From CAZUMJ01 sp964621605 (GTDB taxonomy: Bacteria; Actinomycetota; Acidimicrobiia; Acidimicrobiales; Iamiaceae), in contig CAZUMJ010000021.1 in assembly GCA_964621605.1 (NCBI GenBank), forward strand, positions 1-57,200: a stretch of 57,200 bases of DNA. Reading direction: 5' to 3'. Shown here piece after piece: positions 1 to 8,277 of this stretch (its first letter is position 1; each line of letters begins with the position of its first letter). The position numbers and the translations under genes are program-made. The notes beneath the pieces were generated by a model. The model did not search any database, had not been told where the DNA came from, and saw nothing but the letters and a program-made list of their open reading frames with translations.

Positions 1-11
1 GACCGCCTACT

Positions 12-542
12 ATGCCAACACCCCGACCGAACAACCGGTCGGTTCCCAACCACCCAAGGATGCATGAAACCCGGGACGGTTCAATGTCCGTGCTTGGGCT
101 CAGCATGGCAGCCGGGACTCAGGCCAAGGCCGCCGCCTACGCCGACCTCTCGCAGTTGACTCAGCTGCTCTTCCGAAATGCGACTTGGGAGAAGCTGAAC
201 GAGAAGGTGCTCACGAAGATCGCTCAACAGTTCGCGACCAAGTTCAGCGTCAACCTCACGAAGAAGGAGCTTGGCAAGATCGTCCCAGTAGCTGGAATGG
301 CGATCGGTGGAGTGCTCAACTTCGCGCTCATTAACCGCATCGCTCCAGCAGCCAACGATGCCTACCGAGAACGCTTCCTCATCGAGAAGTCGGGAGGGAA
401 GCTGTCCGGCATCAACGATCGACCTGAGGCACCGACCCGCGGCAACGACAGCATCATCAGCGTGATCGACATGCTTGAGGACGAGGATGCCCTCCCGTCG
501 CTCGGCCCCGGCGACACCTCGACTGCCGAGGATGAGCGCTGA
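12..542 (+). CDS. EcsC-family protein, 5' end missing or truncated
   Basis: The C-terminal half resembles EcsC-family proteins: an amphipathic stretch (LTQLLFRNATW), then a KKELGKIVPVAGMAIGG hydrophobic segment followed by NFALINRIAPAANDAYRERFL, which is the usual family ending. An acidic tail (about 35 residues) follows. Family members are normally longer, with an N-terminal helical half that is absent here. The frame is open to the left edge, so the gene may begin outside the window, but the first 25 codons are Pro/Asn/Arg-rich and not family-like, so a truncated remnant starting near ATG 84 is also possible. The molecular function of the family is poorly known. Confidence 0.55.
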   Translation: MPTPRPNNRSVPNHPRMHETRDGSMSVLGLSMAAGTQAKAAAYADLSQLTQLLFRNATWEKLNEKVLTKIAQQFATKFSVNLTKKELGKIVPVAGMAIGGVLNFALINRIAPAANDAYRERFLIEKSGGKLSGINDRPEAPTRGNDSIISVIDMLEDEDALPSLGPGDTSTAEDER

Positions 543-550
543 GCACGGGT

Positions 551-582
551 GCCCCGGGGTCTGCCGAGGCCGACGCCGGGGC
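551..582. terminator. Possible hairpin between convergent genes
   Basis: A 7-bp GC-only inverted repeat (GCCCCGG / CCGGGGC) with an 18-nt spacer lies between the convergent ends of the EcsC-like gene and the lipoprotein gene. There is no clear T-tract, so a bidirectional terminator role is only suggested by position. Confidence 0.3.
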
Positions 583-615
583 GCATTTGCCGACCGGTGA
601 ACGGGCCGTTGTCTG

Positions 616-1323
616 CTACTGGGTAGCGGCTGCTTGGTATGCGTTGACTTGGGCTTCGAGGAGGCTCGTTACCTCCTCGGCGCTGGCGTTCATGAGACCG
701 CCACCGCCGGTGTTGATGAGCGTGGGTCCGACGAGTGCGAAGAACTGCAGCAGGTCGGTGCCCTCGGCGTTGATCCTCACTCCGAGGGAGGCATCGCCGA
801 CAGTCGGCGCCGACATGGGCGCGTAGGTCAACCTGGTGCACTGGTAGGTCTCGCCAGTGCAAGATTCGAGCGCCTCGGCGAGGGCGTCGAAGACGGCCTC
901 AGCTTCTGAAGCACTGGCGTACTGCCTCATGCCGATGCTGAGGAGTTCGGCGGACAGCCCGCCGCCTTTGATGAAGTCCTGACGGACCTGGACCTCGGCG
1001 GCGAACGGCGGCTCGTAGTCGCAGAACGTCTTCTCGGTGCTGTCGGTCTCGGATGGGTCTTGGCTATACCCGGCAGGAAGATCCTGCACGTCGAGGACGG
1101 CATCCGTGAGCTCTTCCTCGGACAAGAGCCGGTAGACAGGGGCCTCCGGCGTGGTCGACGTCGTTGATGTGCTCGATTCGGTCGACGGGACCGGTGCGCT
1201 GGATTCGGCAGCGACGGAGGTGCCAGAGCTCGCCGAGCTGTCAGCCTGTCCGTTGCTTCCGCAACTGGCAACGAACACGAGCGAGAAGCAGACAGCAGCG
1301 AGCGACCGGCGGCGGGTGAGCAT
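616..1323 (-). CDS. Secreted lipoprotein of unknown function
   Basis: The 235-residue product starts with MLTRRRS, a hydrophobic stretch and a lipobox (VASC, Cys about residue 21), so it should be exported and lipidated. A Ser/Thr-rich linker of about 40 residues precedes a globular domain of about 160 residues with LPAGYS and four cysteines. This layout resembles actinobacterial PknH-like sensor-domain lipoproteins, but I cannot assign the family. A TANNNT hexamer (TAGGGT on the minus strand, 1332-1337) sits 8 nt before the ATG, suggesting leaderless expression independent of the tRNA upstream. Confidence 0.8.
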   Translation of the reverse strand: MLTRRRSLAAVCFSLVFVASCGSNGQADSSASSGTSVAAESSAPVPSTESSTSTTSTTPEAPVYRLLSEEELTDAVLDVQDLPAGYSQDPSETDSTEKTFCDYEPPFAAEVQVRQDFIKGGGLSAELLSIGMRQYASASEAEAVFDALAEALESCTGETYQCTRLTYAPMSAPTVGDASLGVRINAEGTDLLQFFALVGPTLINTGGGGLMNASAEEVTSLLEAQVNAYQAAATQ

Positions 1324-1331
1324 GCGACCGG

Positions 1332-1337
1332 ACCCTA
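1332..1337 (-). promoter_or_regulatory. Leaderless -10 of lipoprotein gene
   Basis: TAGGGT on the minus strand, 8 nt before the ATG at 1323, with no Shine-Dalgarno sequence. Confidence 0.45.
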
Positions 1338-1390
1338 CTGGCGAGCCGACAGGGGCGATGGGAATCCCAGTGATGACAAATCAATGACAA

Positions 1391-1455
1391 GGGCCCGATC
1401 CGGGCCCCTCGGCCGCCGCCGAAAACCACGATGACCAGCACTTTCGTGCTGGTCA
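1391..1455 (-). terminator. Tandem terminators after tRNA-Leu(GAG)
   Basis: Just past the tRNA 3' end is a perfect 10-bp stem (1432-1455) with a GAAA tetraloop on the transcribed minus strand, followed by GGTTTT. A second perfect stem, GGGCCC-GGATC-GGGCCC (1391-1407), follows and leads into a T-rich run (TTGTCATTGATTTG). Both fit intrinsic termination of leftward tRNA transcription before the lipoprotein gene. Confidence 0.7.
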
Positions 1456-1457
1456 GG

Positions 1458-1544
1458 TGGTGTCGGAGGGGGGACTTGAACCCCCACGCCCTTGCGGGCA
1501 CTAGCCCCTCAAGCTAGCGCGTCTGCCTATTCCGCCACTCCGAC
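1458..1544 (-). tRNA. tRNA-Leu(GAG)
   Basis: The minus strand folds as a class II tRNA of 87 nt including an encoded CCA. The acceptor pairs GTCGGAG with CTCCGAC, the anticodon arm is CTAGC-TTGAGGG-GCTAG (anticodon GAG, reads CUC/CUU), a long variable arm (TGCCCGCAAGGGCG) follows, and the T-arm carries GTTCAAG. The long variable arm and the discriminator A fit leucine. Confidence 0.95.
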
Positions 1545-1600
1545 GTGGCACCAAGGTCACCCTCGGCGAGGTCGTCACTGTAGCGCGCCGAGCGGCCGCC

Positions 1601-2806
1601 TCAGAACTGGCCCGGCGACGTGGGAGGAGGCGGCCAGTTCTCGTTGTCACCCGGCGGCTCGAGCGGAGACGCGGGCGGTACAGCGTCGTACGCGGGCGGC
1701 ACGGCGTCGTACGCCGACGGTATTGTCGAGGGGTCGGGCGCTTCGCCGAACGGCGCAGCCGTCGGTGAGGGAGGCGGAGCGGATACATCGACGCCCGGGT
1801 TCACCCGACCGGGCTGCACGAACGGTGCGGGAGGCGGCGGCGGTGCGCTCCCTGTCTGCCCCGACTGGAGGTACGGGTCGGCTCCGGGTGCCCAGGCCGG
1901 AGGCGCGCCCGGCCACGTGATGCCCGAATCCGCCGCGGGAGGCGCCGGGTACGGCGACGGGGCAGGTGCAGGAGCTCCCGTCACGGGCAAGCCGAACTCG
2001 TCGTATGCGACCGTGCTCTCCTGATAGCCGCCCGGTGCGAACCGCGGCGTGCCGTACTGCAGGTTCTCGGGCCCTGCACTCGCCCCCGTCGGGGGCGGGG
2101 GTGCGGGCATCGACGGGTCATACGCCGGATACGCGGGATACGCCGCGGGTGCCGCAGCGCCATACGTCGGAGCGGCCGCCGGAGCCGTGGGTGCCGCCGG
2201 CGCTGACGGGTCGTAGGCGGGGTAGGCCGACGGAGCGCCAGGTTGGTTCGGGTCAGAGGCCGGGTATGGCCCAGGTGCCGCCGGCGCAGACGGGTCGTAC
2301 GGCGGGTACGCGACAGGCGCCGCCGGCGTTTCGCCGTAGGCGGTGACCCCGGACCCGGCCGGGTAGCTCACGCCCGCCCCAGCGACATACGCACTTCCGG
2401 CCCCGTACGCGCTGCCCGCCCCATAGGACGGAGTGCCGCCGGCATAGCCACCGCCGGCACCCGCGTAGCCGCCATAGCCCTGCGCGAACCCCCCTGGTCC
2501 ACCCCAGCTCGGCGGGTTCGCCTGGATGGCCTTCAGCTTCGGGCGCACGTTCAGGAAGTACATGAACGCACCGATCCAGGCGAAGATCTGGCAGAGCGCG
2601 AAGCCCAACACGAACATCACGACGTACGTCGTCTTGTTCTCGCCCGATTGCTGCCACACCCACTCGGGCTTCTGCAGGGCGTCGATCAGCCCCCAGATGC
2701 CCAGGATGAAGCCGCCGAATCCGACGATCGCGAACAGCAGGATCACGACGAAGCTCACGCCGGCAGCTCCCGATGCGCCACTGCTCGACGCTTGGGCAAT
2801 CAGCAC
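1601..2806 (-). CDS. Two-TM membrane protein with Gly/Tyr- and Pro/Ala/Tyr-rich tail
   Basis: The product has 401 residues. The first 100 carry two membrane segments (about 16-42 and 63-88) separated by a short polar loop (LQKPEWVWQQSGENKTT). The remaining 300 are low complexity: first Gly/Tyr/Ala-rich (GGYAGAGGGYAGG), then Pro/Ala-rich with repeats built on YDPSAPAAP and AYDAVPP. The start is GTG with GGGAGG about 8 nt upstream. It lies 25 bp after secG on the same strand, probably as the tail of the glycolytic operon. I do not recognise the family; the tail may scaffold proteins at the membrane, which is speculation. Confidence 0.75.
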   Translation of the reverse strand: MLIAQASSSGASGAAGVSFVVILLFAIVGFGGFILGIWGLIDALQKPEWVWQQSGENKTTYVVMFVLGFALCQIFAWIGAFMYFLNVRPKLKAIQANPPSWGGPGGFAQGYGGYAGAGGGYAGGTPSYGAGSAYGAGSAYVAGAGVSYPAGSGVTAYGETPAAPVAYPPYDPSAPAAPGPYPASDPNQPGAPSAYPAYDPSAPAAPTAPAAAPTYGAAAPAAYPAYPAYDPSMPAPPPPTGASAGPENLQYGTPRFAPGGYQESTVAYDEFGLPVTGAPAPAPSPYPAPPAADSGITWPGAPPAWAPGADPYLQSGQTGSAPPPPPAPFVQPGRVNPGVDVSAPPPSPTAAPFGEAPDPSTIPSAYDAVPPAYDAVPPASPLEPPGDNENWPPPPTSPGQF

Positions 2807-2831
2807 CGGAGGCCTCCCCGCTCGGCTTCGG

Positions 2832-3056
2832 TCAGCTCGACATCAACAAGCCGAGCAGGATCGTCGTGAAGGTGAACACCAACGCCATCACCACGGTGAT
2901 GCGGTCGAGGTTGCGCTCCATGACCGTCGAGCTCGACGCCATGCCGCCACCACCGAGGAAGTCGGACAGACCGCCGCCCTGGCCGCTGTGCAGCAGCACC
3001 AGCACGCACATGACCAGCGAGACGATCACGTGGAGTACGACGACGAAGGCGACCAT
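2832..3056 (-). CDS. secG: Preprotein translocase subunit SecG
   Basis: SecG is the small non-essential partner of SecYE in the membrane translocon. The 74-residue product has an N-terminal TM (VAFVVVLHVIVSLVMCVLVLL), the diagnostic HSGQGGGLSDFLGG loop, and a second TM near the C-terminus. I chose ATG 3056 (MVAFVVVLHV) because upstream in-frame codons give an unrelated Arg/Pro stretch and a GAGG lies before it. It follows tpiA by about 120 bp, the gap-pgk-tpiA-secG order common in actinobacteria. Confidence 0.92.
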   Translation of the reverse strand: MVAFVVVLHVIVSLVMCVLVLLHSGQGGGLSDFLGGGGMASSSTVMERNLDRITVVMALVFTFTTILLGLLMSS

Positions 3057-3174
3057 TACCGAGAACCTCGAGCGACACGGAAGCCACCCCGGTCGAGGCA
3101 GCGGATGCAAACGCTAGCAGGCGCCCCCGCCCTGTTAGGCATGGTCGCGGTCGTCTGACGGGTGGCGTGCGCGG

Positions 3175-3960
3175 TCAGGAGGCTCGGTCGAACCGCACGA
3201 TCGCGGCGAACGAGTCGGGGTCGAGTGAGGCGCCCCCGACCAGGGCGCCGTCGATGTCGGGCTGGGCCATGAGCTCGGCGATGTTGTCGGCCTTCACCGA
3301 CCCCCCGTACTGCACCCGCACCGTGGCGGCAGCGTCGGCGCCGGCCACCTCCGACACGACCCGCCGCACGAGCCCGCACACCTGCTGGGCGTCGTCCGCG
3401 CTGGCGGTGCGTCCCGTGCCGATCGCCCAGATCGGCTCGTACGCCACCACCATCGCCCCGACCTGTTCGGGGCTCAACCCCGCCAGGCCTGCACGCACCT
3501 GACCGGCGACCTTGTCGTCGGTTGTGCCTGCCTCGCGCTCGGCGAGCGTCTCACCCACGCACAGGATCGGCGTCATGCCCGCCTTCACCACCGCCAGCAC
3601 CTTGCGGTGCACGAGCTCGTCGTCCTCGCCGAACAGCTCACGGCGCTCGGAGTGCCCGACGATCACGTACCGCACGTTCAGCTTCGCCAGCATCAGCGGC
3701 GACACCTCGCCGGTGAACGCGCCCTTGTCTTCGAAGTGGCAGTGCTGCGCACCCAGCGCCATGTCGATCTTGTCGCTCTCGAGCACCGTCTGGACCGAGC
3801 GCAGATCGGTGAACGGCGGATGCACGGACACCTCGACCTTGGCGAGCTGGTCCTTGTCGAGGATGTACGACAGCTTCTGGACCGACTGGATGGCCTCGAA
3901 GTGGTTGTGGTGCATCTTCCAGTTGCCGCTGATCAGCGGCCGACGGCTAGGCGCGGGCAT
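3175..3960 (-). CDS. tpiA: Triosephosphate isomerase
   Basis: This cytosolic enzyme interconverts dihydroxyacetone phosphate and glyceraldehyde 3-phosphate. The 261-residue product has the normal family length. GNWKMHHN near residue 12 holds the catalytic Lys, VIVGHSERR the electrophilic His, and VAYEPIWAIGTG the catalytic Glu. The phosphate-binding YGGSVK and GGASL are also present. Start ATG 3960 (MPAPSRRPLISGNWKM) overlaps the end of pgk by 14 bp, so translation is likely coupled; a longer upstream frame is a shadow of pgk. Confidence 0.97.
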   Translation of the reverse strand: MPAPSRRPLISGNWKMHHNHFEAIQSVQKLSYILDKDQLAKVEVSVHPPFTDLRSVQTVLESDKIDMALGAQHCHFEDKGAFTGEVSPLMLAKLNVRYVIVGHSERRELFGEDDELVHRKVLAVVKAGMTPILCVGETLAEREAGTTDDKVAGQVRAGLAGLSPEQVGAMVVAYEPIWAIGTGRTASADDAQQVCGLVRRVVSEVAGADAAATVRVQYGGSVKADNIAELMAQPDIDGALVGGASLDPDSFAAIVRFDRAS

Positions 3961-5098
3961 TGGGTGCCTCCCGGAGCGCTGCGAGGCCGGGCAGGTCGCC
4001 CAGCTCGAGCAGCTCGAGCGACGCGCCGCCGCCGGTGGAGAGGTGGTCGACGCCGTCGTGTAGGTCGAACTTGGCGAGCGCCGCGGCGCTGTCGCCCCCG
4101 CCCACCACCGTGAACGCCCGGCACTCCACCACCGCGTCGGCCACCGCACGGGTGCCCGCCGCGAAGCGGTCGTCCTCGAACACGGCCATAGGGCCGTTCC
4201 ACAGGACCGTCCCGGCACGCTCGATGACGTCGGTGAAGTCGGCCGCGGACTCCGGGCCGATGTCGAGGCCCTTCCACCCGGCCGGCACCGAAGCCCCGAC
4301 CTGGCGCACCTCGCCGCCCGCGGCCGGGTTGCCGATCTCGCCGCCGGGGCCGAGCGCCGTCACGTCGACGGGCAGGTGCAGCTTGGCGCCGCTGGCGAGC
4401 AGCTCACGGCACGTCTCGACCATGTCGGGTTCGAAGAGCGAGTCGCCCACCTCGTGGCCTTGCGCGGCGAGGAACGTGAAGCACATGCCGCCGCCGATGA
4501 CGAGCTCGTCGACGATGCCGAGCAGCGCACGGATCACACCGAGCTTGTCGCTCACCTTCGAGCCACCCATGACCGCCACGAACGGCCGGCGCGGGTTGGC
4601 CCGCAGGCCCAACAGCACCTCGATCTCGCGGGCGAGCGTGCGCCCCGCGGCGCTCGGCAGGTGCGCGGGCGGCCCGACGATCGACCCGTGCGCCCGGTGC
4701 GACACGCCGAACGCGTCGTTCACGTACAGGTCCTGCCCGTCGATCAGCTCGGCCACGAACGCTGCCTCGTTGCCCGACTCGCCCGGCGTGAAGCGCAGGT
4801 TGTCGAGCAGTCCGCACCCCGGCACCAGCTCGTCGAGACGGGCCCGCACCGGGTCCATCACGTAGCGGGCGTCGTACTCGCCCTTCGGGCGCCCCAGGTG
4901 GCTGCACGCGGTGACCTTCGCCCCCCGCTCCTGCAGCCAGGCGATCGTCGGGACCGCGGCGCGGATCCGCATGTCGTCGGTGATGGCACCGTGCTCGTCG
5001 AGAGGGACGTTGAAGTCGCCCCGCACCAGCACCCGCTTGCCGTCGACGTCACCCAGGTCTTCGAGGACCGGGATGCCGAACGGTCCGCTCGCAGCCAT
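3947..5098 (-). CDS. pgk: Phosphoglycerate kinase
   Basis: It transfers phosphate from 1,3-bisphosphoglycerate to ADP in glycolysis. The product has 383 residues, slightly below the typical 390-400. RGDFNVPLDE near the N-terminus forms the substrate site, SHLGRPKG is a conserved basic loop, WNGPMAVFEDDRFAAGT and VVGGGDSAAAL form the nucleotide side. It starts 6 bp downstream of gap and overlaps tpiA, a compact glycolytic operon. Confidence 0.97.
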   Translation of the reverse strand: MAASGPFGIPVLEDLGDVDGKRVLVRGDFNVPLDEHGAITDDMRIRAAVPTIAWLQERGAKVTACSHLGRPKGEYDARYVMDPVRARLDELVPGCGLLDNLRFTPGESGNEAAFVAELIDGQDLYVNDAFGVSHRAHGSIVGPPAHLPSAAGRTLAREIEVLLGLRANPRRPFVAVMGGSKVSDKLGVIRALLGIVDELVIGGGMCFTFLAAQGHEVGDSLFEPDMVETCRELLASGAKLHLPVDVTALGPGGEIGNPAAGGEVRQVGASVPAGWKGLDIGPESAADFTDVIERAGTVLWNGPMAVFEDDRFAAGTRAVADAVVECRAFTVVGGGDSAAALAKFDLHDGVDHLSTGGGASLELLELGDLPGLAALREAPNARA

Positions 5099-5104
5099 GC
5101 GGGC

Positions 5105-6115
5105 CTACTTCCCCGCTGTGCCCACGTGCACGACGAGGTCGACGAGGCGGTTCGAGTAGCCCCACTCGTTGTCGTACCAGCCGAATACCTTGACGAGGTT
5201 GCCCATCACCATCGTGAGGGGTGCGTCGAACGTGCACGACGCCGGCGACCCGACGATGTCTGACGACACGAGCGGCCCCTCGGAGTACTCGAGCACCTTC
5301 GCCAGCGGCCCCGAGTCGGCCGCGGCACGGAACGCGTCGTTCACCTCGTCGACGGTGACGTCACGGTTGAGCACTCCGACGAAGTCTGTGATCGACCCGA
5401 CCGGGATCGGCACCCGCAGCGAGTAGCCGTCGAGGCGGCCCTTCATCGCCTCGATCACGAGCGACGTGGCCCGGGCGGCACCCGTGGACGTCGGCACGAT
5501 GTTGAGCGCCGCTGCGCGGGCCCGACGTGGGTCCTTGTGCGGGCCGTCGACGAGCTGCTGGTCGCCGGTGTAGGCGTGGATGGTCGTCATGAGGCCCTTG
5601 TCGACGCCGAACGCGTCGTCGAGCACCTTGATCATCGGGACGAAGCAGTTGGTGGTGCACGAGGCGTTCGAGATCACCTTGTGCGTCGCGGGATCAAACG
5701 TGTCCTCGTTGACGCCCATCACGAACGTGGCGTCCGCACCGCTCGCCGGTGCCGACACGATCACCAGCGGGGCGCCGGCGTCGAGGTGCGCGGCGGCCTT
5801 GTCGCGGTCGGTGAACAGGCCGGTCGACTCGACGACGAGGTCGACCCCCAGCTCGCCCCACGGCAGCGCCTTCGGGTCACGCTCGGCGAGGATGCGCATC
5901 AGCTTTCCGTTGACCTCGATGCCGCCGTCGACGACCTTCACATCCGCTGCGAAGCGCCCCTGCACCGAGTCGTTCACCAACAGGTGCGCCATGTTCTCGA
6001 CCGAGCCGAGGTCGTTCGCCGCGACCAGCTCGATGTCGGCTCCTTGGGCGACGAGTGCCCGATAGAAGTTGCGCCCGATGCGCCCGAAGCCGTTGATGCC
6101 AACGCGGATGGTCAT
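5105..6115 (-). CDS. gap: Glyceraldehyde-3-phosphate dehydrogenase
   Basis: It oxidises and phosphorylates glyceraldehyde 3-phosphate with NAD. The 336-residue protein starts with the Rossmann motif NGFGRIGRNFYRAL and contains the catalytic-Cys signature NASCTTNC. An acidic residue rather than a basic one follows the second beta strand (VAANDLG), as in NAD-dependent glycolytic forms. Start ATG 6115 is preceded by AAGGAG at good spacing, unlike the many leaderless genes nearby. It heads the gap-pgk-tpiA operon and lies 134 bp after rapZ. Confidence 0.97.
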   Translation of the reverse strand: MTIRVGINGFGRIGRNFYRALVAQGADIELVAANDLGSVENMAHLLVNDSVQGRFAADVKVVDGGIEVNGKLMRILAERDPKALPWGELGVDLVVESTGLFTDRDKAAAHLDAGAPLVIVSAPASGADATFVMGVNEDTFDPATHKVISNASCTTNCFVPMIKVLDDAFGVDKGLMTTIHAYTGDQQLVDGPHKDPRRARAAALNIVPTSTGAARATSLVIEAMKGRLDGYSLRVPIPVGSITDFVGVLNRDVTVDEVNDAFRAAADSGPLAKVLEYSEGPLVSSDIVGSPASCTFDAPLTMVMGNLVKVFGWYDNEWGYSNRLVDLVVHVGTAGK

Positions 6116-6249
6116 GGTCGGAGTGCTCCTTCACGAGGCTGCGCCGTCTTGGCGGCATGGCCTAGTGGGTCGGTGAGGGACGGTGCAAGATCGACGCAAG
6201 GGTGACGACCTTGCCCGCCGCGGCACGCTGGCCGGGCAGGCCCGACAGC

Positions 6250-7104
6250 CTACTTGTCGAGGTCGCGGTGGCTCACAGACACGCGGTGGCCTTCTTCGCG
6301 CAACATCGCCCCAAGCTCTTCCGCGATGACCACCGAGCGGTGCCGCCCGCCCGTGCACCCGACCGCCACCGTGAGGTACGCCTTGCCCTCCTGCACGTAC
6401 GCGGGGATGAGCAACCACAGCAGGCGGCCGAGCTCGCCGAGGAACTCGCCGGCGAGCTGTTGGCTGAGCACGAAGTCGCGGACCGGCTGGTCGAGCCCGC
6501 TGAGCGAACGGAGCTGATCGGCCCAGTACGGGTTGGGCAGGAAGCGGCAGTCGAACACCAAGTCGACGTCGAGCGGCAGCCCGTGCTTGTAGCCGAAGGA
6601 GAGCACCGAGAGCTGCATGCCGTGCTCGGGCTCTTCTGAGCCGAACAGGTCGAGCACCCGCGCACGCAACTGGTGGACGTTGAGGTCTGTCGTGTCAATC
6701 ACGACGTCGGCCTCGGCCTTCACTGCCTCGAGCACGGTGCGCTCGGCGTCGATCGCGTCGGCGAGGCTCTCGCCCCCGACCCCGCGGGGATGGCGACGCC
6801 GAGTTGCCTCGTAGCGACGGACGAGGATCTCGGTGGATGCGTCGAGGAACAACACCCGCACCCGCGAACCCGTCGCCCGAAGGTCGCCGATGGCCCGCAC
6901 CACCTGCCCCTGGTAGGGCCCGGTGCCGACCACGAGGGCAACCCGCTCGACCGGACCGGCGGTGCCCGCGGTGAGCTCGAGGAACTTGGGGAACAGCGGT
7001 GCCGGGAGGTTGTCGATCACGAACCAACCCGTGTCCTCCAAATTGTCGGCCGCGGAGGAACGACCCGCGCCGGACAACCCTGCGATCACGAGGAACTCGG
7101 TCAC
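6250..7104 (-). CDS. rapZ: RapZ/YvcJ-family nucleotide-binding protein
   Basis: The 284-residue product is typical of the family, whose proteobacterial members control GlmS synthesis through small RNAs; actinobacterial members are P-loop NTPases of less clear role. GLSGAGRS at residues 9-16 is the Walker A, with Arg in place of the usual Lys. DNLPAPLFPKFLEL and the C-terminal GCTGGRHRSVVIAEEL, the family signature, follow. GTG 7104 (VTEFLVIAGLSGAG) is chosen; upstream in-frame residues are not family-like. The usual neighbours yvcK and whiA are absent: gap follows directly. Confidence 0.92.
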   Translation of the reverse strand: MTEFLVIAGLSGAGRSSAADNLEDTGWFVIDNLPAPLFPKFLELTAGTAGPVERVALVVGTGPYQGQVVRAIGDLRATGSRVRVLFLDASTEILVRRYEATRRRHPRGVGGESLADAIDAERTVLEAVKAEADVVIDTTDLNVHQLRARVLDLFGSEEPEHGMQLSVLSFGYKHGLPLDVDLVFDCRFLPNPYWADQLRSLSGLDQPVRDFVLSQQLAGEFLGELGRLLWLLIPAYVQEGKAYLTVAVGCTGGRHRSVVIAEELGAMLREEGHRVSVSHRDLDK

Positions 7105-7141
7105 CGTGGCCAGTATGGCGGCACGGTGTGACAAGCCGGCG

Positions 7142-7741
7142 TCAAGAGCCGGCGTCGATCCCTGCTCCAGCGCCCGGCGAACCCTCCGCATCGGGAGACG
7201 CCGGCCAGTTGCTGTCCCCATGCAGACCAGCCGCGCCGCTGAAGCGCCGACCGACCAGCGCGGCGACGAAGCACGCCCCGCAGTCCACCGCCACCACCCC
7301 CCAGGCCAACGCGTCACCCGGGTGTTGCAGGTAGCGCCACAGCACCTTGCCGTACGCGATGGCGAGCAGCGCGCTCACCGCGCCCTGGCGCCACGGGTGG
7401 TGGCGGATCACCCCGAGCGCATCAAGCGAGAACTCGATCACACCGGGCAAGGGCAAGAGCCACAGCACCCACGGGTCGAGCCTCGTCGGCCACGTGACGC
7501 CCGCTGCAGCCAACGCACACACGGCGAGCGCCACCGGGTACAGCACGATGCAGCGGCGGCAGACGTGACGGCCGCCGATCACCACGCAGCGGTCGTAGCG
7601 CGACGGCCAATGGTGCGACAGGAACATCGACGTGTCGGCCATCGGGGCGGCTCGGCGCTCCGCGGCCTGACGGGCAAGCTCGTCTGCGATGCACCGGTCG
7701 AGGTCGTCGGCGGGCTCCACCGGCCCAGTCTCGCCCAGCAC
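7142..7741 (-). CDS. DUF2085-like membrane protein
   Basis: The product has about 199 residues and roughly four TM helices. It carries a cysteine/histidine pattern (SHHWPSRYDRC, then GGRHVCRRC) before the first TM, as in DUF2085 proteins, and a GVIEFSLDALGVIRHHPWRQG segment. The His/Cys residues could bind metal. The GTG start at 7741 has a GAAGG about 9 nt upstream; a later start at the internal Met about residue 34 cannot be excluded. The function of the family is unknown. Confidence 0.7.
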   Translation of the reverse strand: MLGETGPVEPADDLDRCIADELARQAAERRAAPMADTSMFLSHHWPSRYDRCVVIGGRHVCRRCIVLYPVALAVCALAAAGVTWPTRLDPWVLWLLPLPGVIEFSLDALGVIRHHPWRQGAVSALLAIAYGKVLWRYLQHPGDALAWGVVAVDCGACFVAALVGRRFSGAAGLHGDSNWPASPDAEGSPGAGAGIDAGS

Positions 7742-7748
7742 GAGGCGC

Positions 7749-7754
7749 TACCTT
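7749..7754 (+). promoter_or_regulatory. Leaderless -10 of 7764 gene
   Basis: TACCTT lies 9 nt before the ATG at 7764, with no Shine-Dalgarno. Confidence 0.4.
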
Positions 7755-7763
7755 CGCACCCGC

Positions 7764-8228
7764 ATGCCCGCCACCCGTACCTGTGAAGTCACGCTCGACG
7801 CCTGCGACGAGCTCGTCACGATGCTGGCGGACGCTGCGACCACCGGCCGCGGCTGGGTGAACGTCCAGCCGATCGCCGCGGACGAGCAGCCCGCCGAGCG
7901 CTCCGGCATGTTCGGCATCCTCGGCCCGCGCATCCCGGACCTGGCGTTGGGCACCTGGACACCCCCCGATGCTCGCCGTGCGGACGGCCCGGCGCAGGTC
8001 GGCATCCAACACCCCTACCCGTCGAAGGCCCGCCCCATCCTCGAAGCCGTCGGCGTCACCTACCCGGACGGAGCCCGCCTCGTGCAGGACGCCGTGCGGC
8101 GCGGGCTCGTGATCGCCGTGCCCATCGACGCAGACCCCGCGGCGCTCGCGACGTTCTTGTTGCGTGCCACCGCGGTGCTCACCCAGCGCGAGACGTCAGG
8201 CCGGTGGACCGCCACGCTCTGGACGTGA
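7764..8228 (+). CDS. Conserved-looking protein of unknown function
   Basis: A 154-residue, soluble-looking protein with no TM or signal peptide. It is transcribed divergently from the DUF2085 gene and convergently with the methyltransferase gene. The start MPATRTCEVTLDACDEL is chosen over a longer Arg/Ser-rich upstream frame because a TANNNT hexamer sits 9 nt before it. Codon use matches its neighbours. I do not recognise a domain; the Val/Ala-rich C-terminal half (LVIAVPIDADPAALATFLLRA) suggests a compact alpha/beta fold. Confidence 0.7.
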   Translation: MPATRTCEVTLDACDELVTMLADAATTGRGWVNVQPIAADEQPAERSGMFGILGPRIPDLALGTWTPPDARRADGPAQVGIQHPYPSKARPILEAVGVTYPDGARLVQDAVRRGLVIAVPIDADPAALATFLLRATAVLTQRETSGRWTATLWT

Positions 8229-8277
8229 GACCAACGCTGGGCGACACCGGCCGCCGCGCGCCGTCACGCCAGGTCGA

